A stretch of DNA of 64,000 nt from Pseudovibrio sp. Ad37 (GCF_001623075.1 NZ_LMCF01000224.1:1-64000), one strand, 5' to 3'. Shown: positions 8,090 to 18,332, counted from the first letter of the stretch. The notes: generated by a model from the letters alone, not told the origin. Numbers and translations are program-made.

Positions 8090-8698
8090 CTAGCCCACAA
8101 CGCCCTGTAGCACCAGTTTCTGGTGCACCTCGATAATCTCATCGATACTAAGACGTCCGTCGGGACGATACCAGAAGCAAACACCGGTCAGCATGGCAAT
8201 GATGGCATAGGCAGTAACTTCCAGATCCACATTAGGGAACACTTCTGCTTTAACCCCATCGGACAAAATGTTCCGCAAATTGGCCTCGTACTGGCTGCGT
8301 TTGGTCACCACATCAGCACGATACTCTTCACCAAGAGAACGCAGCTCCAGATTCGCAATCACAACGTCCGCACGGCGCTCAATGTGGTAGCGAATGTGAA
8401 ACGCAACAAACGCCTTGAGACGGGAAACCGGGTCGTTACCCTTGCCCTCCAGCTTCTCCCAGTTTTCAATCAAGCTGATCATGTGCAGGTTCATCAGCGC
8501 CTGAAGCAGTTCGTCCTTACTCTCTACATAGCGATAGACTGACCCCGGCTGCACGCCCACCTCAGCTGCAAGCTGGCGAAGCGTCATCGCCTCAAAGCCC
8601 TTGGCTTCAATCAGCTTTTTTGCTGCTGCATAAATTGCAGTTTTTGTATCTGCGCCAACGGAGCCTTTGGTTCGTGCCACGATCTGAGCCTTTTTCAT
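8090..8698 (-). CDS. TetR-family regulator, probably of the leucine/isovalerate operon
   Basis: This 202-residue protein has the N-terminal TetR HTH (AMTLRQLAAEVGVQPGSVYRYVESKDELL, residues about 37-66) and an all-helical ligand domain. I start it at the ATG at 8698 because the longer open frame up to 8770 runs through a dispersed palindromic repeat and lacks a ribosome site. It is divergent from isovaleryl-CoA dehydrogenase, and a perfect 16-bp palindrome lies between them. By position it resembles LiuQ-type TetR repressors of branched-chain amino-acid degradation that respond to acyl-CoA. That link is inference from context. Confidence 0.85.
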   Translation of the reverse strand: MKKAQIVARTKGSVGADTKTAIYAAAKKLIEAKGFEAMTLRQLAAEVGVQPGSVYRYVESKDELLQALMNLHMISLIENWEKLEGKGNDPVSRLKAFVAFHIRYHIERRADVVIANLELRSLGEEYRADVVTKRSQYEANLRNILSDGVKAEVFPNVDLEVTAYAIIAMLTGVCFWYRPDGRLSIDEIIEVHQKLVLQGVVG

Positions 8699-8723
8699 TC
8701 TACATAAGAGACGCAGTGTTTCA

Positions 8724-8768
8724 GCGCGTGCCCGAGCGATGCCTAGCAGTTTTCGGGAAAGAATACGC
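8724..8768. repeat. Dispersed palindromic repeat, copy A
   Basis: GCGCGTGCCCGA...TTTTCGGG...GAATACGC folds into an imperfect hairpin with an inner CCCGA/TCGGG stem and an outer GCG/CGC end. Related copies lie at 40697, 42203 and 59816. All are intergenic. This kind of short palindrome with a core CCGAAAA...TTTTCGG is common in alphaproteobacterial genomes. Confidence 0.6.
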
Positions 8769-8819
8769 AACAGGAAATGCGCCCTAAGGGTTATTGCATA
8801 GTAGCTGAGCCCCTGCTAT

Positions 8820-8845
8820 TAATCAAACGAACGTTCGTTTAATTA
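8820..8845. promoter_or_regulatory. Palindromic TetR-type operator between tetR and ivd
   Basis: AAACGAACGTTCGTTT (8825-8840) is a perfect 16-bp palindrome. It extends to TAAT...ATTA with one mismatched pair, giving 26 bp of dyad symmetry. It sits in the divergent intergenic region between a TetR gene and the leucine operon. The placement and size fit a TetR dimer or dimer-pair operator acting on both genes. Confidence 0.75.
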
Positions 8846-8914
8846 ATTTACGATCCACTGGGAAGCTCGTTAAAGAGCGTGGATCGCAGAGCTTCGGTAG
8901 CAGGAGGAAGCGCC

Positions 8915-10078
8915 GTGTTTGACGCTGTAATGAATTTTGGTCTTGGTGAAGATATTGACGCTCTGCGCGAAACCATTCGCCGGTGGGCACAAGACAAGCT
9001 CGCACCGCGCGCCGCTGAGATCGACGAGACCAACGAGTTCCCCAATGATCTCTGGAAAGAGATGGGTGACCTTGGCGTGCTTGGCATGACAGCTGACCCG
9101 GAATACGGCGGAACCGGCATGGGCTACCTCGCCCACGTTGTTGTGGTCGAGGAAATCTCACGCGCCTCCGCATCTGTTGGCCTGTCCTACGGCGCGCACT
9201 CCAACCTGTGCGTGAACCAGATCAACCGTCATGGCACACCTGAGCAAAAGGCAAAGTATCTGCCAAAACTCTGCTCCGGTGAGCATGTCGGCTCTCTGGC
9301 CATGTCCGAGCCGGGCGCAGGCTCTGACGTTGTTTCCATGAAGCTGCGCGCTGAAAAGCGTAATGACCGCTACGTGCTCAACGGCAACAAAATGTGGATC
9401 ACAAACGGCCCTGACGCCTCCACTCTGGTGGTCTACGCAAAGACTGATCCAGATGCTGGCCCCAAAGGCATGACAGCTTTCATCATCGAAAAAGGCATGA
9501 AGGGCTTCTCTACAGCGCAAAAGCTGGACAAACTCGGCATGCGCGGCTCCAACACGTGTGAGCTGGTCTTTGAAGACTGCGAAGTCCCATATGAGAACGT
9601 CCTCGGTGAAGAAGGCCGCGGTGTAAACGTTCTGATGTCCGGTCTGGATTATGAGCGCGTTGTTCTCTCCGGTGGTCCACTGGGCATCATGGCAGCAGCT
9701 ATGGACATTGTGGTTCCTTACATCCACGAGCGCAAACAGTTCGGCAAAGCCATCGGCGAGTTCCAGCTGATGCAGGGCAAACTCGCTGACATGTACACCC
9801 TGATGAACGCCTCCCGTTCCTACGTGTACGCCGTCGCAAATGCGTGTGACCGCGGTGAAACCACCCGTAAGGATTCCGCTGGCTGTATCCTCTATTCCGC
9901 AGAAAACGCAACCAAACTGGCACTGGAAGCAATCCAGTCCCTCGGCGGTAATGGTTACATCAACGAGTACCCAACCGGCCGCCTGCTGCGTGACGCGAAA
10001 CTCTATGAAATCGGCGCAGGCACCTCAGAAATCCGCCGCATGCTGATTGGTCGTGAGCTCTTCCAGGAAACCAAGTAA
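8915..10078 (+). CDS. ivd: Isovaleryl-CoA dehydrogenase
   Basis: This is a 387-residue acyl-CoA dehydrogenase: flavin-dependent oxidation of isovaleryl-CoA to 3-methylcrotonyl-CoA in leucine breakdown. The family signatures [26 protein letters not shown] and [10 protein letters not shown] are present. The catalytic Glu sits in [14 protein letters not shown], the position typical of isovaleryl-CoA dehydrogenases as opposed to the C-terminal Glu of other acyl-CoA dehydrogenases. The GTG at 8915 is preferred, with AGGAGG seven bases upstream, giving [15 protein letters not shown]; the ATG at 8930 is an alternative. It is the first gene of the operon and its stop overlaps the next start by one base. 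Confidence 0.93.
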   Translation: MFDAVMNFGLGEDIDALRETIRRWAQDKLAPRAAEIDETNEFPNDLWKEMGDLGVLGMTADPEYGGTGMGYLAHVVVVEEISRASASVGLSYGAHSNLCVNQINRHGTPEQKAKYLPKLCSGEHVGSLAMSEPGAGSDVVSMKLRAEKRNDRYVLNGNKMWITNGPDASTLVVYAKTDPDAGPKGMTAFIIEKGMKGFSTAQKLDKLGMRGSNTCELVFEDCEVPYENVLGEEGRGVNVLMSGLDYERVVLSGGPLGIMAAAMDIVVPYIHERKQFGKAIGEFQLMQGKLADMYTLMNASRSYVYAVANACDRGETTRKDSAGCILYSAENATKLALEAIQSLGGNGYINEYPTGRLLRDAKLYEIGAGTSEIRRMLIGRELFQETK

Positions 10079-11685
10079 TGGCTGTCATCAAGTCTCAGGC
10101 TGCAACGGGTTCGGAAAGCTTTAAGAACAACCGCACCCTGCACCTCGCCGCAATGGATGAGGTCCGCGCCGCAAGCCAGCAAGCCCTTTTGGGCGGGGGC
10201 GAAGGCCCTCGCGAACGGCACGTGTCCCGTGGCAAGATCCTCCCGCGTGAGCGCGTTGCCCGCCTGATCGACCCGGGTTCTCCATTTCTGGAAGTTGGCC
10301 AGTTTGCCGCCCACAACATGTATGAGGGCGCCTCGCCTTCAGCTGGCATTGTCACCGGCATTGGCCGGGTCAACGGCATTGAGTGCATGATCGTGGCCAA
10401 CGATGCCACGGTAAAGGGCGGCACCTATTATCCGCTGACGGTCAAGAAGCACCTCCGCGCCCAAGAAATTGCCATGGAGAACAATCTCACATGCATTTAC
10501 TTGGTGGATTCTGGCGGCGCTAACCTGCCTCAGCAGGATGAGGTGTTCCCGGACAAAGAACACTTTGGCCGCATCTTCTACAATCAAGCCAACATGTCCG
10601 CAAAGGGCATTCCGCAAATCGCGGTGGTCATGGGCTCCTGTACCGCGGGTGGCGCATATGTGCCAGCCATGTGTGATGAGACCATCATCGTGAAAGAGCA
10701 AGGCACCATTTTCCTCGCCGGTCCTCCACTGGTGAAAGCCGCCACGGGCGAAGTGGTTTCTGCTGAAGACCTGGGCGGTGGGGATGTTCACACCCGCCTC
10801 TCTGGTGTGGCAGACCACTTGGCCCGTGACGATGCTCATGCGTTGGCACTGGCCCGTCAGGCCGTGTCCAATCTCAACCGCCGCAAGCCAGACCAACTTC
10901 TGCTGCAAACTCCAGAAGATCCGCTTTACGATCCTGAAGAAATCCTCGGCGTTGTCCCTGCGGACCTGAAAACACCATATGATGTGCGCGAAGTCATCGC
11001 CCGCGTGGTAGACGGCTCTCGCTTTGACGAATTCAAAGCCCGCTATGGCACCACCCTTGTCACCGGCTTTGCCCACATCCACGGCATGCCTGTCGGCATC
11101 ATCGCCAACAACGGCATATTGTTCTCGGAAGCTGCACTGAAAGGTGCTCACTTCGTTGAGCTGTGCTGTCAGCGCAAAATCCCGCTGGTCTTCCTGCAAA
11201 ACATCACCGGCTTCATGGTCGGGCAAAAGTATGAGGCAGGCGGCATCGCAAAAGACGGCGCTAAACTGGTAACAGCCGTAGCCTGCGCAAAAGTTCCAAA
11301 AATCACCATGCTCATTGGCGGTTCCTTCGGCGCTGGCAACTACGGCATGTGTGGCCGTGCTTACTCACCGCGCATGCTCTGGACATGGCCAAGCTCCCGC
11401 ATCTCCGTCATGGGTGGTCCTCAGGCTGCAGGCGTACTGGCAACCGTACGCCGTGACGGCATTGAGCGCAAAGGCGGCACTTGGTCAGCGGAAGAAGAAG
11501 CAACCTTCAAACAGCCGATCATTGATCAGTTTGAAGAGCAAGGACACCCGCTCTACGCCTCCGCACGCCTCTGGGATGACGGCATTGTCGACCCGCGCAA
11601 AACCCGTGACGTATTGGCACTGTCCATCGCAGCAAGCCTCAACGCACCAATCGAAGACACGCCATTCGGCGTCTTCCGCATGTAA
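10078..11685 (+). CDS. mccB: Methylcrotonyl-CoA carboxylase carboxyltransferase (beta) subunit
   Basis: This 535-residue carboxyltransferase of the biotin-dependent acyl-CoA carboxylase family moves CO2 from carboxybiotin to 3-methylcrotonyl-CoA. Visible family blocks are [18 protein letters not shown], the oxyanion-hole loops [13 protein letters not shown] and [16 protein letters not shown], and [14 protein letters not shown]. The last is the mccB-type sequence, as opposed to propionyl-CoA carboxylase. It is translationally coupled to ivd (TAATG overlap) and followed after 10 bases by the biotin-carrying subunit. Confidence 0.93.
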   Translation: MAVIKSQAATGSESFKNNRTLHLAAMDEVRAASQQALLGGGEGPRERHVSRGKILPRERVARLIDPGSPFLEVGQFAAHNMYEGASPSAGIVTGIGRVNGIECMIVANDATVKGGTYYPLTVKKHLRAQEIAMENNLTCIYLVDSGGANLPQQDEVFPDKEHFGRIFYNQANMSAKGIPQIAVVMGSCTAGGAYVPAMCDETIIVKEQGTIFLAGPPLVKAATGEVVSAEDLGGGDVHTRLSGVADHLARDDAHALALARQAVSNLNRRKPDQLLLQTPEDPLYDPEEILGVVPADLKTPYDVREVIARVVDGSRFDEFKARYGTTLVTGFAHIHGMPVGIIANNGILFSEAALKGAHFVELCCQRKIPLVFLQNITGFMVGQKYEAGGIAKDGAKLVTAVACAKVPKITMLIGGSFGAGNYGMCGRAYSPRMLWTWPSSRISVMGGPQAAGVLATVRRDGIERKGGTWSAEEEATFKQPIIDQFEEQGHPLYASARLWDDGIVDPRKTRDVLALSIAASLNAPIEDTPFGVFRM

Positions 11686-11695
11686 GGGGCTCGGT

Positions 11696-13684
11696 ATGTT
11701 CAAGAAAATCCTTATTGCGAACCGTGGTGAGATTGCTTGCCGTGTAGCAAAATCCGCCAAAGTCCTCGGCATCAAGGTGGTTGCCGTCTACTCAGATGCA
11801 GACCGCGATGCCCGCCACGTGCAGATGGCTGATGAGGCTTACCGCCTTGGCCCTGCGCCAGTGGCAGAGAGCTACCTCAACATTCCAGAGCTACTCAACG
11901 CTGCCAAAACCAGCGGCGCAGACGCCATCCATCCGGGCTACGGTTTCCTATCGGAAAACCCGGAGTTCGTGGAAGCTGTGGAAGCAGCTGGCCTTGTCTT
12001 CATTGGTCCACCTGCGGATGCAATTCGCGCCATGGGGCTGAAAGATGCTGCCAAAAAACTCATGGAAGAATCCGGCGTTCCAGTCGTGCCGGGCTATCAT
12101 GGCAGCAACCAGGACGCTGAGTTCCTGAAAAGTGAATCCGACAAGATCGGCTATCCGGTCCTCATCAAAGCCCGCGCAGGCGGCGGCGGCAAAGGCATGC
12201 GCCGTGTTGATGATCCGGCAGACTTCTTTGAAGCTCTGGAAGGCGCTCAGCGCGAAGGTCAGTCAAGCTTCGGCGACCCACGCGTCCTCATCGAGAAGTA
12301 CATCCTGTCACCGCGCCACATCGAGGTTCAGGTCTTCTGTGATGGTCATGGCAACGCGGTTCACTTGTTTGAGCGCGACTGCTCCCTGCAGCGTCGCCAC
12401 CAAAAGGTGATCGAGGAAGCCCCTGCCCCCGGTATGACCGAAGAGATGCGCAACGCCATGGGCGATGCTGCCGTCAAAGCAGCTCAAGCTGTGGGGTATG
12501 AAGGCGCTGGTACGGTTGAGTTCATTGTTGATGGCTCAGAAGGCCTCCGCTCTGACCGCTTCTGGTTCATGGAAATGAACACGCGCCTTCAGGTAGAACA
12601 TCCAGTCACAGAAGCCATCACCGGGCAAGATTTGGTCAACTGGCAGCTCTCCGTCGCTGCGGGCGGTGAATTGCCTCTGATGCAGGACGAGCTCACCATC
12701 TTCGGCCATGCATTCGAAGCGCGTATCTACGCTGAAGATGCTGAGGCAGGCTTCCTGCCAGCAACCGGAACTCTGAACGAGCTGAAACTGCCGGAATTGT
12801 TCGCCCGCATCGACAGCGGCGTACGCAAAGGCGATACAATCACCCCATACTACGATCCAATGATCGCAAAGGTGATCTGCCATGGCGAAACCCGTGAAGC
12901 TGCTCTGGCGAAAATGTCTCTGGCCTTGGAAAAGAGTCAGGCAGTTGGTTGCACCACCAACATCACTTTCCTGCATCGCCTGTGTAACCACGACGGCTTT
13001 GCAAAGGGTGAGATGGACACGGGCCTTATCGACCGTGAACTGGAAGCTCTCACTAAACCGACAGCTCCAACCAAGCACGCTTTCGCAATGGCTGCTCTCA
13101 TCGAGCTCGGCTTTGCAACTGAAACTGCATTGGTCCATAACGATCCGTGGGTGAGCCTCTCAGGTTGGCGTCATTGGACAGCAGCCCAGCAGATTGCGCA
13201 TCTGTCATGGCGCGATGAAGTCACCGAAGTTGTGGCAAACCGCCATCATGATGGTAGCCTGACCATTGCCATTGATGATGAAACCTTCAATTTGCAGATC
13301 CTCTCCGTAGACAACAACCACATGCGTGTGGATTTTGCCGGTCAAATCACCTCTGCTGATTTCTTCGCAGAAGACACCAGTCTCACCCTCTTCTCCGACG
13401 GTGTCACATGGCGTTTCGATCTGCCGGATCATCTGGCAGAGCAGGATGACAGTGCAGCCTCAGGCAACGCGATCACATCGCCAATGCCGGGCCTTGTGCG
13501 TGCTGTGAACTGTAAGCCGGGTGACGAGGTTTCTGAAGGCGATACGTTGATCGTGACCGAAGCCATGAAGATGGAACACTCTCTCAAAGCACCGCGTGAC
13601 GGCGTTGTGGCTGAAGTGATGGCATCTGCGGGTGACCAGGTGGAAGAAGGCGTTATACTCCTCACGCTTGAGGAGGAGGAATAA
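11696..13684 (+). CDS. mccA: Methylcrotonyl-CoA carboxylase biotin carboxylase/carrier (alpha) subunit
   Basis: The start is the ATG at 11696 (FKKILIANRGEIACRV); the frame is open further upstream but there it runs inside mccB. The 662 residues hold a biotin carboxylase domain (KARAGGGGKGMRRV, EKYILSPRHIEVQV, FMEMNTRLQVEHPVTE), a linker/BT region, and a C-terminal biotinyl domain with the biotin-accepting Lys625 in EAMKMEH. Together with mccB it carboxylates 3-methylcrotonyl-CoA to 3-methylglutaconyl-CoA. The length is typical of MccA. Confidence 0.93.
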   Translation: MFKKILIANRGEIACRVAKSAKVLGIKVVAVYSDADRDARHVQMADEAYRLGPAPVAESYLNIPELLNAAKTSGADAIHPGYGFLSENPEFVEAVEAAGLVFIGPPADAIRAMGLKDAAKKLMEESGVPVVPGYHGSNQDAEFLKSESDKIGYPVLIKARAGGGGKGMRRVDDPADFFEALEGAQREGQSSFGDPRVLIEKYILSPRHIEVQVFCDGHGNAVHLFERDCSLQRRHQKVIEEAPAPGMTEEMRNAMGDAAVKAAQAVGYEGAGTVEFIVDGSEGLRSDRFWFMEMNTRLQVEHPVTEAITGQDLVNWQLSVAAGGELPLMQDELTIFGHAFEARIYAEDAEAGFLPATGTLNELKLPELFARIDSGVRKGDTITPYYDPMIAKVICHGETREAALAKMSLALEKSQAVGCTTNITFLHRLCNHDGFAKGEMDTGLIDRELEALTKPTAPTKHAFAMAALIELGFATETALVHNDPWVSLSGWRHWTAAQQIAHLSWRDEVTEVVANRHHDGSLTIAIDDETFNLQILSVDNNHMRVDFAGQITSADFFAEDTSLTLFSDGVTWRFDLPDHLAEQDDSAASGNAITSPMPGLVRAVNCKPGDEVSEGDTLIVTEAMKMEHSLKAPRDGVVAEVMASAGDQVEEGVILLTLEEEE

Positions 13685-13687
13685 CCG

Positions 13688-15319
13688 TTGTTGCCATCTG
13701 CGAAATCTTACGAGGAGCTCCGAGAAAAGTTTCAGTGGGACATCCCGGAGTTCTTCAACATTGGTGTAGATATCTGTGACAAGTGGGCGGACAAAGACGC
13801 CGCCCGCGAAGCACTCATCTTCGCTGAAGAAGACGGGCCGACAACCACCTACACGTTTGGTGACTTGAAAAAGCTGAGTAACCAGCTGGCCAATCTGCTC
13901 CTATCTCAAGGCATCAGCCAAGGTGACCGCGTCGGCATCCTACTGCCACAGGCCCCTGAAACAGCCTTCTCCCATATTGCAATTCACAAGCTCGGTGGCA
14001 TCTCCATTCCGCTCTTCTCGCTGTTTGGCGAAGAAGCACTGGAATATCGGCTAGAGAACTCTGGTGCGAAAGCCCTCATCACCAACAATGCAGGCGCTGA
14101 GAAGCTGGCAAAGATCCGCGACAACCTGCCAGAGCTTGAACTGATCCTGAACATCGAAGGCACAGACTTCAGCACCCGCTCACTCCATGCTGAAATGGCA
14201 GGGCAGAGCGAATACTTCACACCAGTGAAGACCAAAGCCGAAGACCCCGCCATCATCATCTACACCTCCGGCACCACCGGCCAGCCCAAAGGTGCGCTCC
14301 ACGCGCACCGCACGCTGCTCGGTCACCTGCCTGGCGTGGAGATGCCGTACAACATGTTCCCGAAAGAAGGTGACCGCTTCTGGACACCTGCAGACTGGGC
14401 ATGGATCGGCGGTCTGATTGACGTTCTTCTTCCAAGTCTGCATCACGGCATTCCTGTCGTTGCTTGCCGTTTCAAGAAGTTCAGCGGCGAAGCAGCCTTC
14501 CAGCTGATGCAAGACCTGAAAGTCCGCAACGCCTTCATCCCGCCAACCGCGCTGAAAATGATGCGGCAGGTAGAGAACCCGAAGGACCGCTGGAACTATT
14601 CCCTCCGCTCCCTCGGCAGTGGCGGCGAAGCCCTTGGCGCAGAGCTGATCCAATGGGGTCAGGACACGTTTGGCCTGACAATCAGCGAGTTCTACGGCCA
14701 GACCGAGTGCAACCTCGTTGTCTCCACCTGCGCAGAACTGATGGAAACCCGCCCCGGCGTCACCGGCAAAGCTGTTCCGGGCTTTGATGTGCAGATCGTG
14801 GATGACAAAGGCACCGTTCTCGAAGCTGGTCAGCTTGGCAACATCGGCGTTCGTGCACCAAACCCTGTCATGTTCCTCCAATACTGGAACAATCCGGAAG
14901 CCACAAAAAAGAAATTCTCTGGCGACTTCCTCATCACCGGCGACAAAGGCGTGATGGATAAAGACGGCTGGATCCAGTTTGTTGGCCGCGATGATGATGT
15001 CATCACTTCATCCGGCTACCGCATCGGCCCCGGCGAGATTGAAGACTGCCTGCTGAAACACGACACAGTTGCCATGGCAGGTGTCATCGGCAAGCCAGAC
15101 AAGCTGCGCACTGAGATCGTCAAAGCCTACATTGTGCTGAAGGAAGGTGTTGAGCCATCCGACGAATTGGCCAAAGAACTTTCTGATTTTGTGAAACAGC
15201 GATTAGCTGCGCATGAATATCCACGTGAACTGGAATTTGTCGAAGCCCTGCCAATGACAACAACCGGAAAGGTTATCCGCAGAGAACTTCGTGCCCGCGC
15301 TATCGACGAGGAGGTTTGA
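13688..15319 (+). CDS. AMP-dependent acyl-CoA synthetase of the ACSM/acetyl-CoA synthetase-like group
   Basis: This 543-residue adenylate-forming enzyme has the A3 phosphate loop YTSGTTGQPKGAL near residue 195, the A5 motif EFYGQTECN, the hinge/A8 region GRDDDVITSSGYRIGPGEIE and the C-terminal catalytic Lys in TTGKVIRRELR. It lies inside the leucine operon, three bases after mccA (TTG start at 13688) and before HMG-CoA lyase, so activation of isovalerate, a related branched acid or acetoacetate is plausible. The sequence resembles medium-chain ACSM-type synthetases more than acetoacetyl-CoA synthetase. The substrate is not decided by sequence. Confidence 0.85.
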   Translation: MLPSAKSYEELREKFQWDIPEFFNIGVDICDKWADKDAAREALIFAEEDGPTTTYTFGDLKKLSNQLANLLLSQGISQGDRVGILLPQAPETAFSHIAIHKLGGISIPLFSLFGEEALEYRLENSGAKALITNNAGAEKLAKIRDNLPELELILNIEGTDFSTRSLHAEMAGQSEYFTPVKTKAEDPAIIIYTSGTTGQPKGALHAHRTLLGHLPGVEMPYNMFPKEGDRFWTPADWAWIGGLIDVLLPSLHHGIPVVACRFKKFSGEAAFQLMQDLKVRNAFIPPTALKMMRQVENPKDRWNYSLRSLGSGGEALGAELIQWGQDTFGLTISEFYGQTECNLVVSTCAELMETRPGVTGKAVPGFDVQIVDDKGTVLEAGQLGNIGVRAPNPVMFLQYWNNPEATKKKFSGDFLITGDKGVMDKDGWIQFVGRDDDVITSSGYRIGPGEIEDCLLKHDTVAMAGVIGKPDKLRTEIVKAYIVLKEGVEPSDELAKELSDFVKQRLAAHEYPRELEFVEALPMTTTGKVIRRELRARAIDEEV

Positions 15320-15325
15320 TAAGCG

Positions 15326-16189
15326 ATGAGCAAGAAACTAAACATTTTTGAGATGGGCCCACGCGACGGTCTGCAGAACGAAAAAACGCTGATCCCGACA
15401 GCAAACAAGATCGAACTGATCAACCTCCTTTCCGAGTGCGGGTTTGAGAAGATCGAAACTTCCAGCTTTGTCTCACCCAAATGGGTGCCGCAAATGGCAG
15501 ATGCTGCGGAAGTCTTTGCAGGCATCACGCGCAAACCCGGCGTTCGCTACACAGCGCTGACACCAAACATCAAAGGCTACGAGCGCGCCAAAGCATCCGG
15601 CGCGGATGAAGTTGCAATCTTCGCATCAGCATCTGAAGGCTTCTCTCAAAAGAACATCAACTGCTCGATTGAGGAAAGCTTCGAACGTTTCACTCCAATC
15701 GTGGAAGCTGCGAAAGCTGACGGCATTCCGGTCCGCGGATACGTCTCCTGCATCGTTGAGTGCCCATACGATGGCCCGACACCAGCCCAAAACGTAGCAA
15801 TGGTCTCAGAACGACTGCTGCAGATGGGCTGCTACGAGGTTTCCCTCGGCGACACCATTGGCGCAGCCACTCCGGAAACCACGGAAGCGATGCTGGATGC
15901 AGTCCTGAGCGTCATCCCGGCTGAGCAACTCGCCGGCCATTTCCACGACACCAAAGACCTGGCTCTGGCTAACATCATGTCCAGCATAAAAATGGGCCTG
16001 CGCACGTTCGATTCAGCCATCGGCGGTCTCGGCGGTTGTCCATATGCACCGGGTGCCAAAGGCAACGTCAGCACACTGGCCGTCGCAAAAATGGCAAAAT
16101 TGCTGGACTACGACACCGGCCTCGACATTGAGAAGCTGGCACAAACGCAAGAGTTTATTCTCTCCATCAAAGAGGCAGCGGCGGCATGA
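15326..16189 (+). CDS. mvaB: Hydroxymethylglutaryl-CoA lyase
   Basis: This 287-residue TIM-barrel lyase cleaves HMG-CoA to acetyl-CoA and acetoacetate, the last leucine-degradation step. Characteristic features are MGPRDGLQNEK at the N-terminus (metal/substrate Asp and Arg), SLGDTIGAATP, the metal-binding HFHDT motif and the catalytic-cysteine loop GLGGCPYAPGAKGN. It overlaps the next gene by four bases (ATGA). Confidence 0.93.
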   Translation: MSKKLNIFEMGPRDGLQNEKTLIPTANKIELINLLSECGFEKIETSSFVSPKWVPQMADAAEVFAGITRKPGVRYTALTPNIKGYERAKASGADEVAIFASASEGFSQKNINCSIEESFERFTPIVEAAKADGIPVRGYVSCIVECPYDGPTPAQNVAMVSERLLQMGCYEVSLGDTIGAATPETTEAMLDAVLSVIPAEQLAGHFHDTKDLALANIMSSIKMGLRTFDSAIGGLGGCPYAPGAKGNVSTLAVAKMAKLLDYDTGLDIEKLAQTQEFILSIKEAAAA

Positions 16190-16971
16190 CCTATCAGAAC
16201 CTTCGCATCGAAAAAGCAGACAACGGCATCACCACACTCTTGCTGGCACGCGCTGAAAAGCACAATGCTATGAATGCTGAGATGATGGATGAACTGATTG
16301 CAGCAGCTGAAGAGCTGGACAACTGTGAGCAGACCCGCGCAATCATTCTGGCAGCGGACGGCGAAACCTTCTGTGCTGGCGGCGATCTCAAGTGGATGCA
16401 GGCGCAGGCAGAGAAAGACCGCATCGGCAAAATGCAGGAAGCCAATCGTCTGGCAGGCATGCTCAAGCGCCTCGACAGCATGAAGAAGCCTTTGATTGCT
16501 CGTGTTCATGGTCCTGCTTACGGTGGCGGAGTTGGCATTCTCAGCGTCTGCGATCTGGTGGTTGCAGCTGACAACACCAAGTTCGCTCTGACTGAAACCC
16601 GCCTCGGTCTGATCCCGGCAACCATCGGCACTTATGTTGTACGTCGCCTGGGTGAAGGTCATGCCCGTCAGGTCTTCATGAATGCCCGCCCGTTTGGTGC
16701 GCAAAGAGCCCATCACCTCGGTCTCGTCTCATTGGTGACAACACCAGAGGACCTGCACGCAGTAACGCAAAAAGAAGCAGAAGCTTATTTGAATTGCGCA
16801 CCGGGTGCCGTAGCAGACGCAAAAGCTCTTTGTCAGAATTTAGCGCGTATGCCTGCAGAAGATCAGATTGACTACACAGCAAATGCCCTAGCGGACAGAT
16901 GGGAAACCACTGAAGCACAGGCCGGAATTTCTGCATTCTTTGCTAAAGAAACACCGCCGTGGCGTAAATAG
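16186..16971 (+). CDS. liuC: Methylglutaconyl-CoA hydratase (enoyl-CoA hydratase family)
   Basis: This 261-residue crotonase-fold protein has the oxyanion-hole segments FCAGGDLKWMQ and HGPAYGGGVGILSVCD and the catalytic-acid region ALTETRLGLIPATIGTYV, in which Glu is conserved. By operon position it hydrates 3-methylglutaconyl-CoA to HMG-CoA, completing the mcc-to-lyase route. It is the last gene of the operon. The stop is TAG, and no strong terminator is seen in the 100 bases that follow. Confidence 0.88.
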   Translation: MTYQNLRIEKADNGITTLLLARAEKHNAMNAEMMDELIAAAEELDNCEQTRAIILAADGETFCAGGDLKWMQAQAEKDRIGKMQEANRLAGMLKRLDSMKKPLIARVHGPAYGGGVGILSVCDLVVAADNTKFALTETRLGLIPATIGTYVVRRLGEGHARQVFMNARPFGAQRAHHLGLVSLVTTPEDLHAVTQKEAEAYLNCAPGAVADAKALCQNLARMPAEDQIDYTANALADRWETTEAQAGISAFFAKETPPWRK

Positions 16972-17078
16972 ATCTTCACCCTGTTTTTTTGACCTGCGGC
17001 ATATGCACAAATGCTGAGTTTTTTCTTTACTTGCTGGATCGCTTTGTTACATAGCATTTAGCGAAAAACGAGAAAAGA

Positions 17079-18323
17079 ATGCTGCTGGCACTACAATCCA
17101 TCAGGTCAAAACAGGACTTTCATACCCTTGTCTTCATTGCAGGGACTGTTTTGCTGAACGCGATTGGTGCCGGATTGATCATTCCGGTGACCCCGGCACT
17201 GGTCGCAGAACTCAGCCAAACCACCATCGCAGACGCAGCTCTCTGGGGCGGCTACATCGCAGCAAGTTACGCTGCTATGCAGTTCCTCTTCGGTCCCGCT
17301 GTTGGGGCGATATCTGACCGTTTTGGTCGACGCCCAATCCTCTTGATCTCCCTTGCTGTCCTGACAGTCGACTACCTGATCATGACCTTCGCAGGTTCGC
17401 TCTGGGTTCTGTTCATTGGCAGGCTCTTGGCCGGAGTTGCCAGCGCAACCTACGCCACCGCTTATGCCGCCGTCTCCGATATATCGCATAACGGCAAACG
17501 CGCCACCCGCTTCGGCATGGTTGGCGCGGCAATCGGGTTTGGCTTTGTCATCGGTCCGGTTATGGGTGGAACACTTGCCCTCTTCGGCGTTCGTGTACCC
17601 TTTTACATTTCCGCAGTTCTGATTGCGATGACCTTCGCTTACGGCTTGTTCTACATGCCGGAATCCCTACCAAAATCGGCGAGAAAGGCTATTCGCTGGC
17701 GCAGAGCAAACCCTGTTGGCGCAGCCATGGATATTGCCCAGTCTCCTGTTCTGGTGTGGCTCTTTATTGCGCTCTTCCTGTTTGAAATGGCAAACTTCGT
17801 GTATCCGGCAATTTGGCCGTACTACACAATTGAAGCCTTCCACTGGACTACAGCTCAGGTAGGTCTCTCACTCGCCATCGTCGGCATTGGTTTCTCCAGC
17901 GTCAAAGGCGGTCTTATCCGCTGGATTATTCCGCGCAAAGGCGAAGCGAAAACCGTGCTTTACGGCTTCTTCTTCGCCGTAATCGCATTGCTAGGCTTCG
18001 CATTCGCGCCAAACACACTCACAGTCATCTTGCTCCTGCCACCAGCAGCGCTTGGCGCGATGATTCCACCTGCCATGATCGCCCTGATGAGCCATCACGT
18101 CTCACAAGACAAGCAGGGCCGTCTGCAAGGTGCACTGACAAGCATCATCGGACTTACACTTGTGCTTTCCACCTTGATGATGACGCAGCTGTTCACCAGC
18201 TTCACAGCAGACAGTGCAGAGCTTTACTATCCGGGTGCACCATTCCTGCTGGCCGCATCATTCATGCTACTTGCCATTGGTCCATTCTGGATTGGTCTGA
18301 GAAAGATCAGTATCAGCGGCTGA
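17079..18323 (+). CDS. MFS transporter of the TetA-like (DHA1) drug exporter type
   Basis: This 414-residue protein has about 12 hydrophobic helices. Motif A GAISDRFGRRPILL follows helix 2 and a GRLLAGVASATYATAYA segment follows in helix 4, as in class TetA/TCR exporters. It probably exports small hydrophobic compounds by proton antiport. It is convergent with the isochorismatase array, with only nine bases between the stops. The substrate cannot be inferred, and tetracycline resistance should not be assumed. Confidence 0.82.
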   Translation: MLLALQSIRSKQDFHTLVFIAGTVLLNAIGAGLIIPVTPALVAELSQTTIADAALWGGYIAASYAAMQFLFGPAVGAISDRFGRRPILLISLAVLTVDYLIMTFAGSLWVLFIGRLLAGVASATYATAYAAVSDISHNGKRATRFGMVGAAIGFGFVIGPVMGGTLALFGVRVPFYISAVLIAMTFAYGLFYMPESLPKSARKAIRWRRANPVGAAMDIAQSPVLVWLFIALFLFEMANFVYPAIWPYYTIEAFHWTTAQVGLSLAIVGIGFSSVKGGLIRWIIPRKGEAKTVLYGFFFAVIALLGFAFAPNTLTVILLLPPAALGAMIPPAMIALMSHHVSQDKQGRLQGALTSIIGLTLVLSTLMMTQLFTSFTADSAELYYPGAPFLLAASFMLLAIGPFWIGLRKISISG

Positions 18324-18332
18324 TCACAAACC

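Noticed and set aside
17079-18323. Tetracycline resistance determinant
   Set aside because: Motifs show a TetA-like MFS fold only; many such exporters have unrelated substrates.
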